This document shows positions 57,618 to 64,000 of a DNA stretch of 64,000 nucleotides, piece after piece. The first letter of the stretch is position 1, and every line of letters begins with the position of its first letter. The stretch lies in NCBI RefSeq assembly GCF_009834545.1, contig NZ_CP019427.1:5887001-5951000 (forward strand). Reading direction: 5' to 3'. The DNA comes from Pseudomonas sp. S04 (GTDB lineage: Bacteria > Pseudomonadota > Gammaproteobacteria > Pseudomonadales > Pseudomonadaceae). The notes under the pieces were generated by a model that had not been told where the DNA came from, searched no databases, and was given only the letters and a program-made list of their open reading frames with translations. A program made the translations under genes and the position numbers.

Positions 57618-59039
57618 ATGACGCTGTACGTCAACCTCGCCGAATTGCTCGGCACGCGCATCGAACAGGGCTTCTACCGGCCCGGTGACCGTCTGCCTTC
57701 CGTGCGGGCCTTGAGTGTCGAGCATGGGGTCAGCCTGAGCACGGTGCAGCAGGCCTATCGGGTGCTGGAGGACAGCGGGCTGGCGCGGCCCAAGCCCAAG
57801 TCCGGCTACTTTGTCCCTGTGGGGCGGGAACTGCCCGAACTGCCGGCGGTAGGCCGCCCGGCCCAGCGCCCGGTCGACATCTCCCAGTGGGACCAGGTGC
57901 TGGAGCTGATCCGCGCCGTGCCACGCAAGGACGTGGTGCAACTGGGCCGCGGCATGCCGGATATCACCACACCGACCATGCAGCCCCTGCTGCGCAGCCT
58001 GGCGCGGATCAGTCGGCGCCAGGACATGCCGGGGCTGTACTACGACAATATCTACGGGGTGCTGGAACTGCGCGAGCAGATCGCCCGCCTGCTGCTCGAT
58101 TCAGGCAGCCAACTGAGCGCCAGCGACCTGGTGATCACCACGGGCTGCCACGAAGCGTTGTCCACCAGCATTCGCGCCATCTGCGAACCAGGCGACATCG
58201 TCGCGGTGGACTCGCCGAGCTTTCACGGCGCCATGCAGACCCTCAAGGGGCTGGGTATGAAGGCCCTGGAGATTCCCACCGACCCCCTCACCGGGATCAG
58301 TCTCGACGCCCTGGAACTGGCCCTCGAGCAGTGGCCGATCAAAGCCATACAGTTGACCCCCAACTGCAACAACCCGCTCGGCTACATCATGCCGGAGTCG
58401 CGCAAACGTGCGCTGTTGACCCTGGCACAACGGTTTGACGTGGCGATTATCGAAGACGATGTGTATGGCGAACTGGCCTACACCTACCCTCGACCGCGCA
58501 CCATCAAGTCCTTCGATGAAGACGGTCGCGTGCTGCTCTGCAGTTCGTTCTCCAAGACCCTGGCACCTGGGCTGCGGATTGGCTGGGTCGCTCCCGGACG
58601 GTACCTGGAGCGGGTGCTGCACATGAAATACATCAGCACCGGCTCGACCGCGCCACAACCGCAAATTGCCATCGCCGAGTTTCTCAAGGGCGGGCATTTC
58701 GAGCCGCATCTACGGCGAATGCGTAACCAATACCAGCGCAATCGCGACCTGATGCTCGATTGGGTCAGCCGCTACTTTCCCCTCGGCACCCGCGCCAGCC
58801 GCCCCCAGGGCAGCTTCATGCTGTGGGTCGAACTGCCGGAAGGGTTTGATACGCTCAAGCTCAATCGGGTGCTGCTCGACCAGGGCGTACAGATCGCCGT
58901 TGGCAGTATTTTCTCCGCCTCAGGCAAGTACCGTAATTGCCTGCGCATGAACTACGCAGCCAAACCCACGGCTCAGGTCGAGGAAGCGGTGCGTAAGGTG
59001 GGTGCAGCGGCGATCGCCCTGCTGGCCGAGGCCAGCTAG
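57618..59039 (+). CDS. MocR/GntR-type aminotransferase-like transcriptional regulator
   Basis: A 473-residue regulator joining a GntR winged helix (residues 1-68; GDRLPSVRALSVEHGVSLSTVQQAYRVLED) to a type I aminotransferase-like domain (90-465). The PLP lysine is K313 (SSFSKTLAPGLRIGWV), and NPLGYIMP and DDVYGEL are the other PLP contacts, so it probably binds PLP and an amine or amino acid effector. The start has CACCGAGG upstream. Targets probably include itself and the divergent DUF1127 gene. Confidence 0.9.
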   Translation: MTLYVNLAELLGTRIEQGFYRPGDRLPSVRALSVEHGVSLSTVQQAYRVLEDSGLARPKPKSGYFVPVGRELPELPAVGRPAQRPVDISQWDQVLELIRAVPRKDVVQLGRGMPDITTPTMQPLLRSLARISRRQDMPGLYYDNIYGVLELREQIARLLLDSGSQLSASDLVITTGCHEALSTSIRAICEPGDIVAVDSPSFHGAMQTLKGLGMKALEIPTDPLTGISLDALELALEQWPIKAIQLTPNCNNPLGYIMPESRKRALLTLAQRFDVAIIEDDVYGELAYTYPRPRTIKSFDEDGRVLLCSSFSKTLAPGLRIGWVAPGRYLERVLHMKYISTGSTAPQPQIAIAEFLKGGHFEPHLRRMRNQYQRNRDLMLDWVSRYFPLGTRASRPQGSFMLWVELPEGFDTLKLNRVLLDQGVQIAVGSIFSASGKYRNCLRMNYAAKPTAQVEEAVRKVGAAAIALLAEAS

Positions 59040-59149
59040 TTCATCTGGGAACTCGATGCCCGAGAGCTTCCCAGGCGCCATCGGCACGCCGCGACGACTT
59101 CGCCAGCCGTGCCATACTCCCTACCTGCCCATCTGCAGGAACATTCGAC

Positions 59150-60715
59150 TTGCGCCGAAAAAACGCCCTGCTCTGCCTGATGCTCGCCGCGTTGCTGAGC
59201 AGTTGCGCCTCGCTCAACGTGCCCCGCGAGCCTAGCCAGGCATTGCCTGCTGCCGAGTCCTCTTTCGGGCGCTCGATCCAGGCCCAGGCCGCCCCCCATG
59301 AAGGGCGATCCGGATTTCGCCTGCTATCGGACAGCAGCGAAGCCTTCGCCGCCCGTGCCGAGTTGATCCGCAATGCGCAGCGCAGCCTCGACCTGCAGTA
59401 CTACATCGTCCACGACGGTATCAGTACCCGACTGCTGGTCAGCGAACTGCTCAAGGCCGCTGACCGAGGCGTGCGCGTGCGCATCCTGCTCGACGACCTC
59501 ACCAGCGATGGCCAGGTCCAGACCATTGCCACACTGGCCGCTCACCCACAGATTCAGATTCGCCTGTTCAATCCGCTGGAATTGGGCCGCAGCACCGGCG
59601 TCACTCGCACCATGGGCCGCCTGCTCAATCTCTCGCTGCAGCACCGGCGCATGCACAACAAGCTGTGGCTGGCGGACAACAGCGCCGCCATTGTCGGCGG
59701 GCGCAACCTGGGCGACGAGTACTTCGATGCGCAGCCCAAGCTGAATTTCACCGACATCGACCTGCTGGGTGTCGGACCCGTCGCTGAGCAGCTCGGCCAC
59801 AGCTTCGATCAGTACTGGAACAGCGCCCTGAGCAAGCCGATCGATGAGTTTGTCTCCAGCCAGCCCACGGCCAAGGACCTGGCCGAGACCCGCGCGCAGC
59901 TGCAAGCGTCCCTGGACGAAAGCCATCGGCAAAACCAGGCCCTGTACCAGCAGTTGAAGGCCTACCAGACCGATCCGCGCCTGGACCTCTGGCGCAGCGA
60001 GCTGATCTGGGCCTGGAACCAGGCGTTGTGGGACGCTCCGAGCAAAGTGCTGGCCAAGGGTGAGCCGGATCCGCAACTGCTACTGACCACCCAACTGGCC
60101 CCCGAACTGCAAGGGGTGAGCAAAGAGCTGATCATGATCTCAGCCTACTTTGTGCCCGGCCCACCCGGACTGGTGTATCTCACCGGGCGGGCCGATGCCG
60201 GAGTGTCCGTCAGCTTCCTGACCAACTCGCTGGAGGCCACCGATGTGCCCGCCGTCCACGGCGGCTACGCCCCTTACCGCAAGGCGCTGCTGGAGCACGG
60301 CGTGCAACTGTTTGAACTACGCCGGCAACCGGGCGAAGGCGGCGGTAGCGGGCCAAGCCTGTTTCGCAGTTCCAGCTACCGCGGCTCCGAATCCAGCCTG
60401 CACAGCAAGGCGATCATCTTCGATCGCCAAAAGGCGTTCATCGGCTCATTCAACTTCGACCCGCGCTCGGTGCTGTGGAACACCGAAGTCGGGGTGCTGG
60501 TCGACAGCCCGGCGCTTGCCGAGCGTGTTCGTGAACTCGCCCTGGAAGGCATGGCGCCTCCTCTCAGCTATGCGGTGCGGTTACAAGAGGGCCAACTGGT
60601 CTGGGTCACTGAAGACGATGGCAAGCTGCACACCCTGACTCGCGAGCCGGGAAACTGGTGGCGCCGCTTCAATGCCTGGTTCAGCGACACCCTGGGCCTG
60701 GAGCGGATACTGTAA
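59150..60715 (+). CDS. Phospholipase D family lipoprotein (ClsC-like)
   Basis: A 521-residue protein with two HKD motifs. A lipoprotein signal with lipobox LLSSC (C19) suggests an inner- or outer-membrane anchor. HKD1 is HNKLWLADNSAAIVGGRN (H169, K171, D176), and HKD2 is HSKAIIFDRQKAFIGSFN near residue 420. The layout resembles E. coli ClsC (YmdC), which makes cardiolipin from phosphatidylethanolamine and phosphatidylglycerol. TTG at 59150 with AGGA nine bases upstream is the start. Confidence 0.88.
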   Translation: MRRKNALLCLMLAALLSSCASLNVPREPSQALPAAESSFGRSIQAQAAPHEGRSGFRLLSDSSEAFAARAELIRNAQRSLDLQYYIVHDGISTRLLVSELLKAADRGVRVRILLDDLTSDGQVQTIATLAAHPQIQIRLFNPLELGRSTGVTRTMGRLLNLSLQHRRMHNKLWLADNSAAIVGGRNLGDEYFDAQPKLNFTDIDLLGVGPVAEQLGHSFDQYWNSALSKPIDEFVSSQPTAKDLAETRAQLQASLDESHRQNQALYQQLKAYQTDPRLDLWRSELIWAWNQALWDAPSKVLAKGEPDPQLLLTTQLAPELQGVSKELIMISAYFVPGPPGLVYLTGRADAGVSVSFLTNSLEATDVPAVHGGYAPYRKALLEHGVQLFELRRQPGEGGGSGPSLFRSSSYRGSESSLHSKAIIFDRQKAFIGSFNFDPRSVLWNTEVGVLVDSPALAERVRELALEGMAPPLSYAVRLQEGQLVWVTEDDGKLHTLTREPGNWWRRFNAWFSDTLGLERIL

Positions 60716-60724
60716 ACCCGGATC

Positions 60725-61870
60725 TCAGATCGGCGCCGCCGCCTCGCCAAACGCCCCTTGGCGCAGCAACAACAACACCAGGCCAAAGGCCCCGGCCGCC
60801 ATCAGTAATGGCAAGGCGTGTCCGCTGACCCACTGACTGCCGGCACCCGCTGCAAGCGGGCCAATCAAGCAACCGATACCCCAGAGTTGGGCGATGTGGG
60901 CGTTGGCCCGCACCAGCGCATCATCGCGATAACGCTCGCCCACCAGAATCAGCGACAAGGTGAACAAGCCGCCGGCACTGGCACCGAACAGCACCCACAG
61001 CGGCCAGATCAGCAAGGTATCGAGCAACAGCGGAATCGCCAGGCTCGACAGCATCAGAATCACCGCGCAGCCGGCAAACAAGGTGCGCCGCGACAGATAG
61101 TCCGCGAGGGCGCCAATGGGCAATTGCAGCAACGCATCGCCGACTACCACGGTGCTGACCATGGCCAGGGCAATTTCTGCGGTGAACCCCTGTTGCAGGC
61201 AATACACCGGAAGCAGGGTCAGGATCATCGCCTCGAACGCAGCAAACAACGACACCGCCCAAGCGATCGCCGGCAGGCCACGGCAGAAACCCAACAGGTC
61301 ACTGAAGGTCACACTCAGGGCTTCGCTGCTCGGTGCCCCGCTACGCCCCATCAAGACCAGCGGCGAAGTCACCAGCAGCGCGACCCCGACCCAGAAACCG
61401 ATATCGTTGTCGGTGCCCAGCACCCCCAGCAACAACGGTCCAGCCAATTGACTCAAGGCATAGCTGCAGCCATACAGCGCCACCAGCCGGCCACGCCATT
61501 GCTCAACCACCAACTGGTTGATCCAGCTCTCGCCGAGAATGAACACGATGGTCAGGATGACCCCGATCATCAGCCGCAGTACCAGCCACACCGGGTAGCT
61601 GGGCAACAACGCCAGCAGGCCAATGGAGAGGGCTCCGGCCCACAAGCACAGGCGCATCAGGTTAGCCGTACCCAGGCGAGCCGCCAGGTGGCTGGAGATC
61701 TTCGCCCCCAGCAGGACGCCAATTGCCGGCATGGCCGCCATCACCCCGATTGCAAACGCGCCATAACCCCAGCTTTCCAGGCGAAACGACACCAACGGCA
61801 TGCTCACGCCCAGGGCGAGGCCGACACTCAGGACCGAGGCCAGAACGGCGAAATAAGTCGCCCAACGCAT
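60725..61870 (-). CDS. MFS transporter
   Basis: A 381-residue major facilitator with twelve predicted spans. LGAKISSHLAARLGTANLMR (loop 2-3) and LGESWINQLVVEQWRGRLVALYG, a motif of the YcaD-like group, support the family. AGGAG eight bases before ATG 61870 sets the start; a frame to 61972 is not supported. It converges on the phospholipase D gene with 9 bp between stops. The substrate is unknown. Confidence 0.9.
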   Translation of the reverse strand: MRWATYFAVLASVLSVGLALGVSMPLVSFRLESWGYGAFAIGVMAAMPAIGVLLGAKISSHLAARLGTANLMRLCLWAGALSIGLLALLPSYPVWLVLRLMIGVILTIVFILGESWINQLVVEQWRGRLVALYGCSYALSQLAGPLLLGVLGTDNDIGFWVGVALLVTSPLVLMGRSGAPSSEALSVTFSDLLGFCRGLPAIAWAVSLFAAFEAMILTLLPVYCLQQGFTAEIALAMVSTVVVGDALLQLPIGALADYLSRRTLFAGCAVILMLSSLAIPLLLDTLLIWPLWVLFGASAGGLFTLSLILVGERYRDDALVRANAHIAQLWGIGCLIGPLAAGAGSQWVSGHALPLLMAAGAFGLVLLLLRQGAFGEAAAPI

Positions 61871-61914
61871 GTTCCACGCTCCTGTGGATATTCTTATGTG
61901 TGGCACAAAGCAAT

Positions 61915-62002
61915 GTGGGAGCGAACCCGCTCGCGATGGCGGCGCAACATTCAACACGACGTCGACTGTCATACCGCTATCGCGAGCAAGCTCGCTCCCA
62001 CA
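61915..62002. repeat. Paired REP elements between MFS and aldehyde dehydrogenase genes
   Basis: Begins TGTGGGAGCGAACCCGCTCG and ends ATCGCGAGCAAGCTCGCTCCCACA, two REP sequences in inverted orientation separated by about 35 bp. The outer 11 bases are perfect inverted copies. This is the standard Pseudomonas REP doublet. Confidence 0.85.
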
Positions 62003-62016
62003 AGGGATCTACGTCG

Positions 62017-62039
62017 TTCAGGGAGCCAGGCTCCCTGAA
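62017..62039. terminator. Hairpin downstream of the aldehyde dehydrogenase gene
   Basis: TTCAGGGAGCC / GGCTCCCTGAA with a one-base centre (effective loop five bases), 4 bp beyond the aldehyde dehydrogenase stop on the minus strand. There is no T run, so termination may need Rho or the hairpin may protect the 3' end. Confidence 0.55.
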
Positions 62040-62043
62040 AGGC

Positions 62044-63537
62044 TTACAGCTTGATCCAGGTCGCCTTCAGCTCGGTGTACTTGTCGAACGCGTGCAGCGA
62101 CTTGTCACGGCCGTTGCCCGATTGCTTGAATCCGCCGAACGGTGCGGTCATGTCGCCGCCATCGTACTGGTTGACCCACACGCTACCGGCGCGCAGTGCC
62201 TTGGCGGTCAGGTGAGCCTTGGAAATGTCCTTGGTCCATACCGCTGCGGCCAGGCCATACGGCGTGTCGTTGGCGATCTGGATAGCCTCCTCGGCGGTAT
62301 CAAAGGTGATGACCGACAGTACCGGGCCGAAGATTTCTTCCTGGGCAATCTTCATGGCATTGCTCACGCCGTCGAAAATCGTCGGCTCCACGTAGGTGCC
62401 ACCGGTTTCCTCGAGGATGCGCTTGCCGCCCGCCACCAGCTTGGCGCCGTCGGTATGCCCAGACTCGATGTACGACAGCACGGTGTTCATTTGCTGGGTA
62501 TCGACCAACGCACCCACGGTGGTAGACGGGTCCAGCGGGTTGCCTGGCTTCCAGGTTTTCAGGGCCTCGATCACCAGTGGCAGGAACTTGTCCTTGATCG
62601 AACGCTCGACCAGCAGGCGTGAACCGGCGGTGCAGACTTCGCCCTGGTTGAAGGCAATTGCGCCAGCAGCGGATTCGGCGGCGGCCTGCAGGTCCGGCGC
62701 ATCGGCAAACACGATGTTCGGGCTCTTGCCGCCGGCTTCCAGCCAGACGCGCTTCATGTTCGACTCGCCGGAGTAGATCATCAGTTGCTTGGCGATCTTG
62801 GTCGAACCGGTGAACACCAGGGTATCGACATCCATGTGCAGGGCCAGGGCCTTGCCCACGGTGTGGCCGTAGCCTGGCAGTACGTTGAGCACGCCTTTGG
62901 GGATACCGGCCTCGACGGCCAGGGCCGCGATGCGGATGGCGGTCAGCGGGGATTTTTCGGACGGCTTGAGGATCACCGAGTTACCGGTGGACAGCGCAGG
63001 ACCGAGTTTCCAGCACGCCATCATCAGCGGGAAGTTCCACGGCACGATAGCGCCCACCACGCCCACAGGCTCACGGGTCACCAGGCCCAGTTGATCATGA
63101 GGGGTCGCGGCCACTTCATCGTAGATCTTGTCGATCGCTTCACCGCTCCAGCTCAGCGCCTGGGCGGCACCAGGAACGTCGATGTCCAGGGAGTCGCTGA
63201 TCGGCTTACCCATGTCCAGGGTTTCCAGCAGGGCCAGTTCCTGGGCATTTTGCTTGAGCAGGCCGGCGAAGCGGATCATCACGGCCTTGCGCTTGGCCGG
63301 GGCCAGGCGAGACCAGACACCGGAATTGAACGTGGCGCGGGCATTGTCCACGGCGCGCTGGGCGTCGGCGGCATCACAGCTGGCAATCTTGCCCAGCAGA
63401 CGGCCATCGACCGGGCTGATGCACTCGAAGGTCTCGCCGGAGACCGCATCGGTGTATTCGCCATTGATGTAGGCGCGGCCTTCGATTTTCAGGTCGCGGG
63501 CACGTTGTTCCCAGTCGGCACGAGTCAGGGTGGTCAT
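62044..63537 (-). CDS. Aldehyde dehydrogenase (PauC/PuuC/KauB-like)
   Basis: A 497-residue NAD(P)-dependent aldehyde dehydrogenase. C302 (GEVCTAGSRL) is the nucleophile and E267 (LEAGGKSPN) the general base; VPWNFPLMM and FTGSTKIAK line the cofactor site. Best fit is the PuuC/PauC/KauB group oxidising gamma-glutamyl-gamma-aminobutyraldehyde and related aminoaldehydes from polyamines and agmatine. Its promoter region contains a motif related to the repeat upstream of pauR. It diverges from the cupin gene. Confidence 0.92.
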   Translation of the reverse strand: MTTLTRADWEQRARDLKIEGRAYINGEYTDAVSGETFECISPVDGRLLGKIASCDAADAQRAVDNARATFNSGVWSRLAPAKRKAVMIRFAGLLKQNAQELALLETLDMGKPISDSLDIDVPGAAQALSWSGEAIDKIYDEVAATPHDQLGLVTREPVGVVGAIVPWNFPLMMACWKLGPALSTGNSVILKPSEKSPLTAIRIAALAVEAGIPKGVLNVLPGYGHTVGKALALHMDVDTLVFTGSTKIAKQLMIYSGESNMKRVWLEAGGKSPNIVFADAPDLQAAAESAAGAIAFNQGEVCTAGSRLLVERSIKDKFLPLVIEALKTWKPGNPLDPSTTVGALVDTQQMNTVLSYIESGHTDGAKLVAGGKRILEETGGTYVEPTIFDGVSNAMKIAQEEIFGPVLSVITFDTAEEAIQIANDTPYGLAAAVWTKDISKAHLTAKALRAGSVWVNQYDGGDMTAPFGGFKQSGNGRDKSLHAFDKYTELKATWIKL

Positions 63538-63663
63538 ACGAGTGTCCTCCTCTTATTGAATACGACACCCGCGTTCTTCGCGGGCGCTGTCAGGAATTCT
63601 GCCCGGCCAGCCTTGCAATCGGCCCTAGGCACCCGCCACCCTAAACCAGCCACACCTCAAGTT

Positions 63664-63676
63664 TCAATATATTTGA
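63664..63676. promoter_or_regulatory. TCAA-TATAT-TTGA palindrome upstream of the aldehyde dehydrogenase gene
   Basis: TCAATATATTTGA lies in the divergent promoter region between the aldehyde dehydrogenase and cupin genes. It shares TCAATAT with the reverse complement of the left arm upstream of pauR, so it is a candidate PauR site. Confidence 0.35.
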
Positions 63677-63762
63677 CACAAGGCCGGCAAACGACCTTGC
63701 GATGTTCATTTTAATAAACATAGACTCGGGGCTTTCCAAGCAAACACGGGGGGATTACCAGA

Positions 63763-64000
63763 ATGAGCATCCAGGACATCGTCGATTTCAGCCAGGCCGG
63801 CACCGCCGCCGAACGCTACCGCCCGGACGCGGCCAAAATTCTCAAGGGCGACCCTGAGCAGACCGTCTACAACCACTACAACAGCCCGTGCGGCCAGCTC
63901 AATGCCGGGGTCTGGGAAGGCGCAGTCGGTCAGTGGACGGTGAATTTCACCGAACACGAATACTGCGAAATCGTCCAAGGGGTTTCGGTGTTGCGCGACA
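63763..64000 (+). CDS. Cupin domain protein, 5' part (runs off window)
   Basis: 79 codons are visible before the window ends. The frame reads MSIQDIVDFSQAGTAAERY at the start, then VYNHYNSPCGQLNAGVWEG and VNFTEHEYCEIVQGVSVLRD, the (R)-ureidoglycolate/ureidoglycine-type DUF861 cupin pattern with the conserved EYCEI segment. Related genes lie beside the aldehyde dehydrogenase and polyamine genes in other pseudomonads. A metal-dependent isomerase or sensor role is possible, but nothing specific can be said from this part. Confidence 0.82.
   Translation, partial: MSIQDIVDFSQAGTAAERYRPDAAKILKGDPEQTVYNHYNSPCGQLNAGVWEGAVGQWTVNFTEHEYCEIVQGVSVLRD

Overview
The window is a stretch of Pseudomonas chromosome. 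The base composition is GC-rich, and gene order and protein sequences match the conserved core region that carries trxA-ppx-ppk-hemB, algP-algQ-hemYXDC-algR-argH, cyaA, lysA-dapF-xerC, amtB-glnK, rep-xpt and the dad/pau amine genes of this genus. AlgP, AlgQ, AlgR, SutA and PauR together are a strong genus marker. Species cannot be fixed from sequence alone. The lack of algZ/fimS between algR and argH suggests a putida/fluorescens-type lineage rather than P. aeruginosa, but this is inference. Nearly everything is core housekeeping DNA. The only mobile-element gene is an IS4-type transposase cut by the left edge.

Layout. 1-6.2 kb: transposase 3' part, thioredoxin, polyphosphate hydrolysis (ppx) convergent with polyphosphate synthesis (ppk), then hemB. 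6.3-14.8 kb: membrane and miscellaneous genes (DedA, fatty acid hydroxylase, elbB, YaiI, cytochrome c-FTR1 iron permease, LysE exporter, ABC-F ATPase coupled to a miniature MscS channel). 14.8-25.5 kb: regulator and heme block: TIGR02444, algP, FKBP isomerase, algQ, dsbB-like, the tightly coupled hemC-hemD-hemX-hemY operon, algR, and argH diverging from it. 25.6-31.2 kb: GST, two small proteins, class I adenylate cyclase, rnk, cyaY plus a DUF1289 gene. 31.4-36.0 kb: lptM-lysA-dapF-DUF484-xerC-HAD operon. 36.2-39.7 kb: sutA, yjbQ, the glnK-amtB nitrogen pair, ubiK.

39.9-50.5 kb: comM, a LysR regulator facing a MATE pump, an EAL/degenerate-GGDEF protein, rep helicase, xpt, and a CoA-transferase/hydrolase family protein. 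50.6-55.3 kb: cytochrome c5, pauR, and the D-alanine/L-alanine catabolic genes dadA-ridA-dadX with their divergent Lrp-type regulator. 55.4-64 kb: YkgJ protein, an amine oxidoreductase (PauB-like), DUF1127 gene divergent from a MocR regulator, a phospholipase D-family lipoprotein, an MFS transporter, an aldehyde dehydrogenase (PauC/PuuC-like), and the 5' part of a cupin gene. The last third therefore concentrates functions for amine, polyamine and alanine use.

I found no rRNA, tRNA, CRISPR array, prophage or obvious defence system. The points most worth following up are: the IS transposase sitting where rho normally follows trxA; algR without its partner kinase gene; an inverted repeat upstream of pauR with a related motif upstream of the aldehyde dehydrogenase; repeated CTGTAT-type elements between the MocR and DUF1127 genes; and the slippage-prone repeat array in algP.
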